A stretch of 64,000 nt of DNA from Rhizobium sp. P38BS-XIX (GCF_012641435.1 NZ_JABAIJ010000013.1:100444-164443), one strand, 5' to 3'. Positions 35,412-44,316 are shown, counted from the stretch's first letter. The notes: generated by a model from the letters alone, not told the origin. A program made the numbers and translations.

Positions 35412-36719
35412 TCAGCCGGTGAGCCTCGGGGTGCGGATCACCTTCAAAAAGAGCGCGTTCATAGCATCGGAGATACCCTGCGTCGGGCTGACTTCGAAGT
35501 AGAGGCCAGGCGAAGCACAATTGCGCAGGTTCGTACCGATCTGCGATTGGAACGGCGCAATCCAGGTGTTGTACCAGGCATTTTGCGGCAATGGCAAATA
35601 GGTCGTATAGAGGATTGCGATCTTGACGTTCTGATCTTTCAGCGGTTGACAGAAAGATGTATCGAGCGGTTCCTGACAGCGACCGCCGGTTGTTGGTTTC
35701 GTGCACGTCGTCGGCTTATAACTGTCACCGACGCCGTCCGTTACGAAGAACAGGACCTTCGACCGATCTGCGCTCGTTGTACCTCCGCCTCCCGTGCCGA
35801 TGATTGGCTTGAGCTGCGTCAGCATCGTATCAAAACTGGTATCCTGGTCGCTGTTATAATTCTGACTGGGTGTGGTCATCAGATCGACGGCCCCAGTCGA
35901 TGTCTTCACTTGGGTCATATCCCACGACAGCGCGGAGACGGAGGTCAGACCTGCAGCTTCGGCCTTGGTTCCGAAAGTGTAGACCGCCATGCGATATTGA
36001 TCAGGGGTCTGGCGGTTTTTAGTCGCAGTATCCGTCAGCGACTGCGTCGCCTGACGCACCACGTCTATGCGCATGTTGATTTTCAGGCTCTTGGCTAGAT
36101 TGTAGTAATTGTTCGTCGTATCGAGATTATGGCAAGCAAACGCACAGGTATCGCTCGTGTGAGTCTGCAACATCGTGATATCATCCGACGTTGCACCCAC
36201 TCCCATCGATGGCGTGTTATCCAACAACATATAGAAGTCGATAAAACTTGCCGTCTGATACTGTGCGAAGGCGGTACCATTGAGCGGGATCGACATCAGC
36301 CCCATGACCTGCATCAATGTTGTCGGTACTGTGGCCGAGAAATTGACCGTGGATGAAACGATATTCGCCGCCTTTGTCACCTTGATATCTACATTGACCG
36401 GCACATTTTGCAGGTCGCTGGATGCCTGGCCGAAGAAAAGCGTCTTCGCGTCATCCTGTCCGACACTGATCGTGCCATCGGTGGTCATCGCCATGGCTGC
36501 GGCTACCGCCGGGGATGACGTTGCGATGGCGCCAACAGCTGCAGCATCCGCCGCATTGTAGAGCTCGGCCCTGATAACGAGTGCGTTGGTAACGTCGATC
36601 GCAAGCCCCGCTGCCCCGATCAGAGGAACGGCGAGCAATGCCGTCATCACAGCAAAATTGCCGGATCTATTGCCGGCGAACTTTCCCAAGGCCCAACTTA
36701 GTTTGCAACCAAGTTCCAT
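35412..36719 (-). CDS. TadG-like pilus assembly protein with vWA domain
   Basis: The ~435-aa product has an N-terminal TadE/TadG segment (FAGNRSGNFAVMTALLAVPLIGAAGLAIDV, one membrane helix, about 15-45), a stalk (AELYNAADAAAVGA), then a von Willebrand A-like domain (about 160-430) with a MIDAS-type DNTPS motif in YMLLDNTPSMGVG and VLFFVTDGVGD. Several cysteines in the C-terminal part could form disulfides. It is an orphan: no tad secretion genes adjoin it. The start is uncertain; an ATG at 36767 is also possible, and neither has an ideal ribosome-binding site. Confidence 0.85.
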   Translation of the reverse strand: MELGCKLSWALGKFAGNRSGNFAVMTALLAVPLIGAAGLAIDVTNALVIRAELYNAADAAAVGAIATSSPAVAAAMAMTTDGTISVGQDDAKTLFFGQASSDLQNVPVNVDIKVTKAANIVSSTVNFSATVPTTLMQVMGLMSIPLNGTAFAQYQTASFIDFYMLLDNTPSMGVGATSDDITMLQTHTSDTCAFACHNLDTTNNYYNLAKSLKINMRIDVVRQATQSLTDTATKNRQTPDQYRMAVYTFGTKAEAAGLTSVSALSWDMTQVKTSTGAVDLMTTPSQNYNSDQDTSFDTMLTQLKPIIGTGGGGTTSADRSKVLFFVTDGVGDSYKPTTCTKPTTGGRCQEPLDTSFCQPLKDQNVKIAILYTTYLPLPQNAWYNTWIAPFQSQIGTNLRNCASPGLYFEVSPTQGISDAMNALFLKVIRTPRLTG

Positions 36720-37155
36720 GCAGCCATTTAATATCCTCAAGAAACACCTCGATATTATAGGTTGCATCTCGATTTTTTTCTCTGGTTGAATACAACTAAA
36801 CTGATGATTTATCGTTATTATTATTAAACGAAGATATTTATTTTGAGATAACAACATGCACATCGCAGTATGTGCGATTTATTTATATAAATTTTACTAC
36901 GTTTATAGATTGCATGATCGCCCGCAGATAGAAAGACAAGTCTAAATTAGATATTTTTCTACTTCTAATCGAGGCTTATTCTCCGCGCTGAATCGCGGCC
37001 AAGCTCATTGAATGCAACGAATTTGTGTGGTGATAGAGCTTTATACGACGCTTTCCATGCGGGTTTGCGCCGAGCGTATTTACGCGATCTTTAGTGTTTG
37101 CAGCTGAAAGCATAGGGCCATCGCTTTCGGGGGAAACGACTGCAACTTGGCAGGC
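36720..37155. other. 436-bp AT-rich divergent promoter region
   Basis: This lies between the TadG-like gene and the c-di-GMP protein gene. The part from about 36770 to 36970 is markedly AT-rich (e.g. TTATTATTATTAAACGAAG). It presumably carries both promoters. I see no gene in it. Confidence 0.5.
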
Positions 37156-39267
37156 ATGTTTCTTCTCGGCAAATTCAGGATTCTCTGCGTGCGCGTCCTA
37201 TCATGCATCTTCACGGAACATAGTCTTTGGCTGGTTCTTCTTGCGGCGTTTGTCTGCGTCAGCGGCGGATGGATAACGCTCAATCTTTTGGAGAGAGCAG
37301 AGAAAACCTACGGGCTTCAGCGCGGCGGCTGGATTTTCCTGACCGGTGTCGCGGCGGGTTCCTCGATCTGGTGCACCCACTTCGTCGCGATATTGGCTTA
37401 TGAGGTTGGCGCTCCTGTCGCGTTTGATCCGATCCTGACGATGGTATCGTTTCTTCTGGCGGTCGCCGGATGCGCCGCCGGTTTCTCCGTCACTCTTTCC
37501 CGGCTGCCAAGGATCGCGCCGGAAGTGGGCGGCGCAATTGTCGGACTTGCCGTAACGACTATGCACTATACCGGCATGATGGCTTATCATGTCGACGGTA
37601 TCGTGGAATGGAACGTAAGCTATGTCGTCGCCTCCGTGTCGCTGTCGGTCGGATTCTCCGTGCTGGCGCTCAATCAGGCGGTCCGTCGTCCATGGCGCTT
37701 CGCCGCGGCAGCGGCATTGCTCCTTTTTGTTCTCGCAGTGATCTCGCTGCATTTTACCGCGATGACCGCCGTGTCCGTAACGCCCTTGGCAACCGGTGCG
37801 GGGATCATCGACTCCTATGCGCTGAAAGCCATGGCCGTCGCGGTCGCAGGTGGGGGAATGTTGATCATCGGCACCGGCGTCGCCAGCTATATGATTGATG
37901 AACGCGCCTCGCGCGATTCCATTCAAAAGCTGCAACACATGGCTCTCAACGACCTGCTGACCGGCCTGCCCAATCGCAGCAGCTTCAGCGACTATCTCGA
38001 CAGGGAACTTGAACATGCCAAGGAAGATGACACGAAGCTCGCGGTCATCGGCATAGATCTTGATCGCTTCAAGGAGATCAACGATCTACGCGGTCACAAG
38101 GCCGGCGATCAGGCTCTCAAGATCATTGGCCGTCGGCTCCTGCGCCTGATCAGGGATGGCGAATCCGTTGCCCGCGTCGGCGGAGACGAATTTGCCGCCG
38201 CAAAGCGGTTCCGCAACCAGAGCGAACTTTTGGATTTCGTGGCCCGGCTCGAAAAAATGCTGTTCGAGCCGATCCGCATCGACGACTTCGAGTTAGCAAC
38301 AGGGGCCAGCATCGGTGTTGCCATCTATCCCGATGACGGCAACGATCAGGAGCGCCTGATCAGCAATGCCGATCTGGCCATGTATCGCGCCAAAGCCGAT
38401 GTTGCTCGCGCGGTCTGCTTCTACGAATCCAAAATGGACGAAGCGGCTCGCGCCCGTCACACGCTTGCGCAGGACCTTCGCCGCGCAGTCGAACTCGATC
38501 AACTCGATCTGCATTATCAGGTGCAGACTTCTGTGCAAACCGGCGAAGTCTGCGGCTATGAGGTCTTGCTGCGTTGGAACCATCCGGAACGAGGTCCGGT
38601 GCCGCCTTCGGATTTCATCCCCATAGCGGAAGAAAGCGGCACGATCCTCGTTATCGGCGAATGGGTCCTTCGAACCGCCTGCAAGCAGGCCGCCTCGTGG
38701 AAAAAGCCGTACAAGATCGCCGTCAATCTATCGCCCGTGCAGTTTGTTCACGCCGATCTTGCCAAACTGATCCATTCGATCTTGCTCGAGACGGGGCTGT
38801 CGCCATCGAGACTTGAGCTGGAGATCACAGAGTCGACCATCATCGCCGACAAAAATCGCACGTTGCATGTCCTGCGGCAGGTGCGGGCGCTGGGAGTTAC
38901 CATTGCCATCGACGATTTCGGGACAGGATATTCCTCGCTCGACACCTTGCGCTCGTTCCCCTTCGACAAGATCAAGCTTGATCGTTCCTTCATGAGTGAG
39001 GTCGATAAAAGCATCCAGGCAAAAGCGATCGTTCGAGCCGTCCTGACCCTTGGCAAGAGCTTGGAAATACCGGTTCTGGCTGAAGGCGTTGAAACCAATC
39101 ATCAGCTGGAAATCCTTCGCGTCGAAGGCTGCGACGAGGCGCAGGGCTTCTTCCTTGGCAGGCCCAAGCCCGTCGGCCAGATCTTCCAGACAGAACCGGC
39201 TTTTGCCGACGATGTCTCCAGCACATTCTCCGGCCGCCTCCCGCCACAGCGTATGCGCCGACGTTAG
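37156..39267 (+). CDS. MHYT-GGDEF-EAL c-di-GMP turnover protein
   Basis: The 703-aa inner-membrane protein has a seven-helix MHYT sensor (about 10-245) with metal-coordinating motifs CTHFVAI, MHYTGMMA and LHFTAMTA. A diguanylate-cyclase GGDEF domain follows (about 260-425, RVGGDEFAAA at about 341; the inhibitory site reads RDGE instead of RxxD), then an EAL phosphodiesterase domain (about 440-690). The EAL motif is the EVL variant (YEVLLRWNHP). Downstream catalytic motifs are present (LELEITES, IDDFGTGYSSLDTLR, KLDRSF, AEGVET). Both activities are possible. The start is ATG 37156; a TTG three codons earlier is in frame. Confidence 0.93.
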   Translation: MFLLGKFRILCVRVLSCIFTEHSLWLVLLAAFVCVSGGWITLNLLERAEKTYGLQRGGWIFLTGVAAGSSIWCTHFVAILAYEVGAPVAFDPILTMVSFLLAVAGCAAGFSVTLSRLPRIAPEVGGAIVGLAVTTMHYTGMMAYHVDGIVEWNVSYVVASVSLSVGFSVLALNQAVRRPWRFAAAAALLLFVLAVISLHFTAMTAVSVTPLATGAGIIDSYALKAMAVAVAGGGMLIIGTGVASYMIDERASRDSIQKLQHMALNDLLTGLPNRSSFSDYLDRELEHAKEDDTKLAVIGIDLDRFKEINDLRGHKAGDQALKIIGRRLLRLIRDGESVARVGGDEFAAAKRFRNQSELLDFVARLEKMLFEPIRIDDFELATGASIGVAIYPDDGNDQERLISNADLAMYRAKADVARAVCFYESKMDEAARARHTLAQDLRRAVELDQLDLHYQVQTSVQTGEVCGYEVLLRWNHPERGPVPPSDFIPIAEESGTILVIGEWVLRTACKQAASWKKPYKIAVNLSPVQFVHADLAKLIHSILLETGLSPSRLELEITESTIIADKNRTLHVLRQVRALGVTIAIDDFGTGYSSLDTLRSFPFDKIKLDRSFMSEVDKSIQAKAIVRAVLTLGKSLEIPVLAEGVETNHQLEILRVEGCDEAQGFFLGRPKPVGQIFQTEPAFADDVSSTFSGRLPPQRMRRR

Positions 39268-39293
39268 ACTCACCGAGGCGTCAAACAATCAGC

Positions 39294-39322
39294 AAAAGGG
39301 TCGGCGGTTGCCGATCCTTTTT
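39294..39322 (+). terminator. Rho-independent terminator after the GGDEF-EAL gene
   Basis: AAAAGGGTCGGC pairs with GCCGATCCTTTT around a GGTT loop (one G-T pair), followed by TTGCTTTT. It stands 27 bases after the stop codon. This is a textbook intrinsic terminator. Confidence 0.85.
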
Positions 39323-39734
39323 GCTTTTCCTCGTTCCGCCAAAGGCACGCATCAGCTCCGCAAAACCGCACTGTATGCGGCAACGAAAGGCGAGCCGAGC
39401 TGACTTCTGGCGTGATCAACGCACGAATATCCCCTGACTTCATGGCCAAACCGGTGGGCCGCCCAGTCGCCTCGCCATAGAGATCCAGATTCAGAGTAAG
39501 CAAACAATGAACACGTCAAGCCTGCTTAGGAAAAACCCACATATCATTGAAAAATAATAGTTTTCTTGCTGATGTCCGGTTTTTAGGGCATCCATTGGCT
39601 GAGCACCTGCAAGACTGGATTGCGCCAACGACACCCTACGTTGCAGCATATGGTGCGCGGCGGCGGCGAAAAACGCAGCTTCGCTAAAATGCGAATAATC
39701 TTGTTCCGAATAAATTTGAGCGCCTCGGATTTCA
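39323..39734. other. 412-bp intergenic region, no gene seen
   Basis: This lies between the terminator and the proteinase leader. A minus-strand open frame starting with TTG near 39503 has no ribosome-binding site and runs through the terminator, so it is not called. The proteinase promoter must lie here. Confidence 0.45.
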
Positions 39735-39755
39735 TGGCTCCAAATCATGGAGCCA
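39735..39755 (+). promoter_or_regulatory. Hairpin enclosing the proteinase ribosome-binding site
   Basis: TGGCTCC (39735-39741) pairs perfectly with GGAGCCA (39749-39755) around a 7-nt AAATCAT loop. The GGAG in the 3' arm is the only ribosome-binding site for the ATG at 39759. The hairpin would therefore mask translation initiation unless melted, as in simple RNA thermometers or translationally coupled leaders. Confidence 0.5.
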
Positions 39756-39758
39756 AGT

Positions 39759-40433
39759 ATGCGTTCGTTTCTAGTCGCTGCAAGCTTTCTCTTCGTCGCC
39801 GGGCTGTTGTTCTCGACGGCGACAACTGCAAAACCCGTCGTCAACACGGCAATCGTCAACACGCATCAATTTGCGAATGTTGTTGCGGATGCCAGCGTGC
39901 CGGTCGGCTGGGCGACCTTTTGCAAGGCTCAGCCCTCCGAGTGCGTTCAAAGCCAAAGGAGCGACGAGTTTGTCACGATCGATCGCGAGCGTTGGACGCA
40001 GCTGCAGCAGATCAACGCCCTCGTCAATCGCGAGATCCAGGGCGTTGGCGATAACGACCACTACGGCATCTACAAGATGGGCATCATCAACTGGTGGACC
40101 TATCCCGACGACGGCGCCGGCAATTGCAACGATTATGTCATCCTGAAAAAGAAGCTGCTGATCGAGGCCGGCTGGCCGCGCTCGGCTTTGCTGTTGACGG
40201 TCGTTCTCGACAAGCAAAATGAAGGACATCTCGTCCTTATGGCGCGCACGAACAATGGCGATATGATCCTCGACAACCTGTCGGACACGATAAAGGGCTG
40301 GGAAGGAACCGGCTATACCTTTATCAAGCGCCAGTCAGCCGATGATCCGAACAGCTGGGTCAGGCTCGAATCCGGCCGCACGCCGGAAGAGCTTGCAATG
40401 ATCAGCAAGGCGCTCGCTTCTCATTCACAGTGA
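39759..40433 (+). CDS. Transglutaminase-like cysteine proteinase (BTLCP family)
   Basis: The 224-aa exported protein has a signal peptide (about 1-25, ending TATTAKP). The mature domain has the bacterial transglutaminase-like cysteine proteinase pattern: NREIQGVGDNDHYGIYKMGIINWWTYPDDGAGNCNDYVILKK holds the catalytic Cys (GNCNDY, about 126), His in GHLVLMAR (about 155) and Asp in ILDNL (about 170). Family members (LapG relatives) cleave periplasmic or surface proteins. The ATG at 39759 follows GGAG inside a hairpin. Its 3' end overlaps the convergent 113-aa gene by 13 bp. Confidence 0.85.
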   Translation: MRSFLVAASFLFVAGLLFSTATTAKPVVNTAIVNTHQFANVVADASVPVGWATFCKAQPSECVQSQRSDEFVTIDRERWTQLQQINALVNREIQGVGDNDHYGIYKMGIINWWTYPDDGAGNCNDYVILKKKLLIEAGWPRSALLLTVVLDKQNEGHLVLMARTNNGDMILDNLSDTIKGWEGTGYTFIKRQSADDPNSWVRLESGRTPEELAMISKALASHSQ

Positions 40434-40762
40434 TTGGCAGACCAATAGGTATCGACGAGAGCTTTACCGTCCTGATCGAGTATGGCGAAGTCGCCGGGCA
40501 CGACCACAAAGAAGCGCTCCCCATGTCTATCGCCCTCGCCTGCCAAATGAGAGTTTATATCGACCCGGCCGCAGACAACGAAGCCCGGCATCCGCTCACT
40601 GGACTTCGCACTCAATATATGAACCGCTGACGGCGGTACGTCGATCCGTCTTCTGACGGCCGCCGTTGCAAGGGCCGTAACATCCGCCATGGTCGGCAGC
40701 GCCTCGCCGGGCGCAGCTGCAAGCAAAATACTTCCTGCGACAACAAGATGATTCAACGGCAT
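40421..40762 (-). CDS. Small exported hypothetical protein
   Basis: The 113-aa product has a signal peptide (about 1-22, VVAGSILLAAAPGEA) and a short mature domain with two cysteines (VVCGRVDIN, about 63, and the C-terminal NHCE) likely in a disulfide. Family not recognised. The ATG at 40762 has GAAAGG directly before it, closer than usual; a TTG seven codons earlier is an alternative. Its stop overlaps the convergent proteinase gene by 13 bp. Confidence 0.6.
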   Translation of the reverse strand: MPLNHLVVAGSILLAAAPGEALPTMADVTALATAAVRRRIDVPPSAVHILSAKSSERMPGFVVCGRVDINSHLAGEGDRHGERFFVVVPGDFAILDQDGKALVDTYWSANHCE

Positions 40763-40945
40763 CCTTTCAAGCCCGCGGTGCAAACATAACCGCGAGAACT
40801 CGCCGCGGCAGCATTGGCACCCGCCTTTGCAGCCGGAGGCTGATATGCCGCAAGTTTATTGTGATTCGTGGGCCGGAAGAAGCGCCTGCCCTTGCCTTCG
40901 TAGCGTGTTCGCGTATGAAGATCGTCCCCGTGCCGGGGAATAGTT

Positions 40946-41932
40946 TTGAAAGTCAACTTGCGAATGCGTACAAGCCTGTCGAAAATCCTGGCACTCGGTC
41001 TTTTCCTCGTTGCGGCCCTTGCAAGCGCCTCATTTGCGCGCGAGCTAGTACGCGTGCCGCCCGGCAATCGTAATAGCGAGCAGCCGCCAATACCGAACAC
41101 CTCGGCGCTGCGGGTAAAGGCGTTCAATACGACCTACGAAGACAAGTACCAGAAGATCGTCAGCGTTCTTCGGGATGACAAGGATTTGATGGCATCGATC
41201 ACGAAGGCAGCCCAAGCCTATCAGATCGACCCTATTCACATTGTCGGCGCGCTTGTCGGTGAGCACACCTACAACATCACCATCGTAAACCGCGTAAAGT
41301 CCTATTACGTCAAGGCGCTTGCCTATTCTCAGGCCGATTTCAAGTTCAGCTACAAGGACATGACTGTTCAGTCCTTCCTGAAAAGGCCGGAATTCGCGCA
41401 TTGCGACGCCTTTACCGGTAGCGCTCAATTGTGGGAATGCCGCGACGAAACCTGGGATCAAAGCTTCCGCGGCAAGATCATCGACGGCGTTACTTACGAA
41501 AACATGACGTTTCAACGGGCCTTCTTCCAGCCATTCTTTGCGGGCCAAACCTTTGGCCTTGGCCAGATCAGCCCACTGACGGCGCTTGAAGTCACCGATC
41601 TCGTTCACGCCACCAGTGGCTTGTCCAAGCTTTCCGTAGACGATCCGCAGGCAATTTACCGCGACATCATGGATCCGGATCGCAGTGTGATCTATATCGC
41701 CGCGATCGTCAAAGACGCCATGGATGCCTATCGCGATCAGGGCTTTGATATATCGGATAATCCCGGCCTGACCGCGACGCTCTACAATGTCGGGCAGCCC
41801 CGGCGACGTGCGCTTGCCTTGCGGCAGGCGGCCGATGCTGCCGGCGGCAAGAAGCTGCCGGAAGAAAACTACTATGGCTGGCTCGTGAACGATCGCTTGA
41901 CGGAGCTTCGCGGATTGCTCGGAGAGCATTAA
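40946..41932 (+). CDS. DUF1402-like exported protein
   Basis: The 328-aa predicted periplasmic protein has a signal peptide (about 1-31, LALGLFLVAALASASFA). The domain contains YQIDPIHIVGALVGEHTYNI, FFAGQTFGLGQISPLTALEVTD and NPGLTATLYNVGQP, a lysozyme/lytic-transglycosylase-like arrangement (Glu in VGEH, GLGQI, ATLYNVG). I assign it to the DUF1402 family seen in Rhizobiales; peptidoglycan cleavage is inference. TTG 40946 follows GGGGAA by six bases and is preferred; ATG 40964 is the alternative. Confidence 0.8.
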   Translation: MKVNLRMRTSLSKILALGLFLVAALASASFARELVRVPPGNRNSEQPPIPNTSALRVKAFNTTYEDKYQKIVSVLRDDKDLMASITKAAQAYQIDPIHIVGALVGEHTYNITIVNRVKSYYVKALAYSQADFKFSYKDMTVQSFLKRPEFAHCDAFTGSAQLWECRDETWDQSFRGKIIDGVTYENMTFQRAFFQPFFAGQTFGLGQISPLTALEVTDLVHATSGLSKLSVDDPQAIYRDIMDPDRSVIYIAAIVKDAMDAYRDQGFDISDNPGLTATLYNVGQPRRRALALRQAADAAGGKKLPEENYYGWLVNDRLTELRGLLGEH

Positions 41933-41952
41933 ACGCAAGACGCGAAGGCGTT

Positions 41953-41974
41953 GAGCCGCTGCCTGTGTCGGCTC
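41953..41974. terminator. Short hairpin between convergent genes
   Basis: GAGCCG (41953-41958) and CGGCTC (41969-41974) form a 6-bp stem in the 58-bp gap between the DUF1402-like gene and the ROK gene. It is a possible bidirectional terminator; there is no strong T-run. Confidence 0.35.
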
Positions 41975-41990
41975 CACAAACGAGGCAAAA

Positions 41991-43118
41991 TCACAAGAAA
42001 TAGCGGAATTTCAGCGGAAGCAGCGCAGCGCCGATGGTGCTCGCATCGCCCTTGGTCTCGCTAAGAACCAGCCGCGGACCTAACGGGGCAACACCATAGC
42101 GATGCTTACGCTGCGATGGCACGCGGGCACGAGAGATCATCATTCGCCCAAGTTCCGGTGGGATTTGGCCGCCAAATACGATCGCCTGTGGATCAAGCAC
42201 GCCGGTAAGCGTTGCAATCAAACGATCCAGCATTGGCATAGCCTCGGAAAGCCAGTCCTCCACACCTGGCCACGATGGATCGAAGTTGTGCTTCAGCTCC
42301 TCGATCGACCTGATGTCGACGCCCCTGTCGCGCAACAATCGGATCAGATACTGCAGCGCCGGACGTCGCGGAGATTCATCGGGGTTATAGATGACGCTGA
42401 ACTCACCAGCATTGCCATGGAATCCCAGATATGGCTTGCCCTCCAACACGAGACCGCCACCAAAGCCATAATTGAACGACAGATATGCGAAGGTCTGGCA
42501 CCAGCGTCCAGCCCCGCGAAGGCTTTCCCCGATGGCGCCGGTCGTCGCGTTGTTCTCCAGCCATGCAGGCAAGGCGAATACATCCTCAAGCTCTGGCTGC
42601 AGATCGATCAGGGACCAGTCTCTTAAAGGCTCCGGCGCATTGAACCGCCTGTCATCGCCAACGAAAAAACCGGACATGGCAAAGCCCAACCCGATCAGCT
42701 TCTGACGTGATAATCCATGGCGTTCCAGGATGACGTTCAATTCTGCCGCTAGAAGGGAAAGCGTTTTGCGCCGATCGTCCGGCACCCCTTTGATCGTTTT
42801 CTGATCGACGACATCGCATCCGAAGTCCGCAAGCGAAATGGTGACGGCATCGGTATTGACCGAAATGCCGACGGAGAAGGCGGACTGCCTTGCCAATTCG
42901 ATGGTGGGGCTCGGCTGTCCGCGCGCACCCTTCAGGGGTGCACCAGCACGCAGCAAACCTCGCGAAATCAACGATTCGACCAATCGATGAACGGATTGCT
43001 GCGTCAGGTTGGTGTGTGTGGTGATCGTCGCACGCGCGATCGGCTCATGGCGGCGGACGATATCGAGGATAAGGCGCTCGTTTTCAGTCGCTAGCGGGGA
43101 TTTCTCAAGCGCTGCCAT
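41991..43118 (-). CDS. ROK-family transcriptional regulator
   Basis: The 375-aa product has an N-terminal winged helix (about 15-70: RHEPIARATITTHTNLTQQSVHRLVESLISRGLL) and a ROK sugar-kinase-like domain (about 80-370) with the phosphate-binding-like GFAMSGFF and the VFGG..P motif. The ROK zinc motif CxCGxxGC is not obvious, and the region around LGFHGNAGEFS fits regulator members. Divergent from a glycerophosphodiesterase gene, with an inverted repeat between. The effector is probably a sugar or sugar derivative, not identified. Confidence 0.88.
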   Translation of the reverse strand: MAALEKSPLATENERLILDIVRRHEPIARATITTHTNLTQQSVHRLVESLISRGLLRAGAPLKGARGQPSPTIELARQSAFSVGISVNTDAVTISLADFGCDVVDQKTIKGVPDDRRKTLSLLAAELNVILERHGLSRQKLIGLGFAMSGFFVGDDRRFNAPEPLRDWSLIDLQPELEDVFALPAWLENNATTGAIGESLRGAGRWCQTFAYLSFNYGFGGGLVLEGKPYLGFHGNAGEFSVIYNPDESPRRPALQYLIRLLRDRGVDIRSIEELKHNFDPSWPGVEDWLSEAMPMLDRLIATLTGVLDPQAIVFGGQIPPELGRMMISRARVPSQRKHRYGVAPLGPRLVLSETKGDASTIGAALLPLKFRYFL

Positions 43119-43216
43119 GAATATTGATCTCGATCCTTTGATCATCGCCTTAGCCTGTCAGATCGAAGCTCGCAAGCAGGCCATAAATTCATCGTCATCA
43201 GGCTCGTCACAAATAT

Positions 43217-43231
43217 TACACTTTATGTGTA
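43217..43231. promoter_or_regulatory. Inverted repeat in the ROK / phosphodiesterase promoter region
   Basis: TACAC (43217-43221) and GTGTA (43227-43231) with flanking AT symmetry (ATATTACAC...GTGTATTAA) form a dyad midway between the divergent starts. It is a plausible ROK-regulator operator. Confidence 0.4.
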
Positions 43232-43304
43232 TTAATGATAATGCGTTACCGATGTCGAATGAGTCCCATCCGCCTGAAAGACAATTTTCACGAAAGCCGT
43301 CTCC

Positions 43305-44174
43305 ATGCCCAGCCAGAATGCCGCCCTCTCCGCACGGACCTGCGATATCTTCGAGCTCCTGTCACGCAGCAATCCCGATATTCTCACCATCGCCCACCGC
43401 GGCTTATGGTCCGCCGCACCGGAAAATTCGCTCGCGGCGATCCGGGCTGCCGCTGAAATCGGGGTGGAGTTCGTCGAGATCGATACCCAGTCGACCGCCG
43501 ATGGGCACCTCGTCGTCATTCACGACAAGACACTCGATCGCACGACAACAGCTCAAGGCATCGTCGGCGCCAGCAGCTTTGCTGCAATTCGCGATGCCCG
43601 CTTGCGTGTCGGCTCGGGAGGTACGGCGGCGGCGGCAAGCGATGAACGTGTACCGACCCTGGAAGAGGCTCTCGAAGAGGCCCGCGGGCGGATCTTCGTC
43701 AACATCGATACGAAGTTTCCGGATCAGTTGCCGATGGTGATTGCGGCCGTGCGACGGCTCGGCGCTGAAGATCATGTGATCATCAAATCGGACGTCCAGC
43801 CGCAAAGCGGCAGCTTCCCGGTTCTGAACGAGGATTGGTTCGGCTCCATTCCGCACATGCCCATGTTTCGCGTCCGGCCTCAGAAATTCGCGGATGATCT
43901 GCGCATGATCGAGCCGTTGCGGGCGCCCATGATCGAAGTCAAGTTTGCCGATATCGCCGATCTTGCCGCGGGTCGCGAGGAACTGGATCGCCAAAATATC
44001 CGCTTGTGGATCAATACGCTCGACGTCTCCCACAATCTCGAGTTCAACGACAGCCGCGCGCTCAAGGATCCTGACGGCGTATGGGGTGCACTCATTGCGG
44101 CCGGCGTCGGTGCGATCCAGACCGACACCAACGTCGAATTCAAGCAGTGGTTGGCTAGCCGCGGCGCAAAATAA
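43305..44174 (+). CDS. Glycerophosphodiester phosphodiesterase
   Basis: The 289-aa cytoplasmic GDPD-family enzyme has metal and catalytic residues in AHRGLWSAAPENSLAAI (His-Arg and Glu-Asn), VEIDTQ (Glu-Asp) and LVVIHDKTLDRTT (His). The C-terminal part keeps the VNIDTK and QTDT motifs. It hydrolyses glycerophosphodiesters to glycerol 3-phosphate and an alcohol, or a related substrate. It has no signal peptide. Divergent from the ROK regulator, it may be under its control. Terminator-like hairpins follow. Confidence 0.9.
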   Translation: MPSQNAALSARTCDIFELLSRSNPDILTIAHRGLWSAAPENSLAAIRAAAEIGVEFVEIDTQSTADGHLVVIHDKTLDRTTTAQGIVGASSFAAIRDARLRVGSGGTAAAASDERVPTLEEALEEARGRIFVNIDTKFPDQLPMVIAAVRRLGAEDHVIIKSDVQPQSGSFPVLNEDWFGSIPHMPMFRVRPQKFADDLRMIEPLRAPMIEVKFADIADLAAGREELDRQNIRLWINTLDVSHNLEFNDSRALKDPDGVWGALIAAGVGAIQTDTNVEFKQWLASRGAK

Positions 44175-44204
44175 CAGCCGCTCACATTCGTTGCGAAAGA
44201 CAGA

Positions 44205-44240
44205 CAAGCCCGGCCAATCTGAAGTGATCGGCCGGGCTTG
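44205..44240. terminator. Long-stem hairpin after the phosphodiesterase gene
   Basis: CAAGCCCGGCC (44205-44215) pairs with GGCCGGGCTTG (44230-44240), an 11-bp perfect stem with a 14-nt loop, 31 bases after the stop codon. It lies between convergent genes and probably terminates on the plus strand. Confidence 0.65.
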
Positions 44241-44265
44241 CTGCGTCTTGGGAGACTGGCCTTTG

Positions 44266-44299
44266 AGCGGTTCGGTTTTCGTCGAAACTCTGAACCGCT
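44266..44299 (-). terminator. Hairpin after eryI
   Basis: AGCGGTTC (44266-44273) and GAACCGCT (44292-44299) form an 8-bp stem with an 18-nt loop, 18 bases beyond the eryI stop on the minus strand. Probable end of the ery catabolic operon. Confidence 0.5.
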
Positions 44300-44316
44300 T
44301 TGGCTCTTTGCGTTTA

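Noticed and set aside
39270..39503. Minus-strand 77-codon frame starting at TTG
   Set aside because: It has no ribosome-binding site and reads through the intrinsic terminator of the neighbouring gene.
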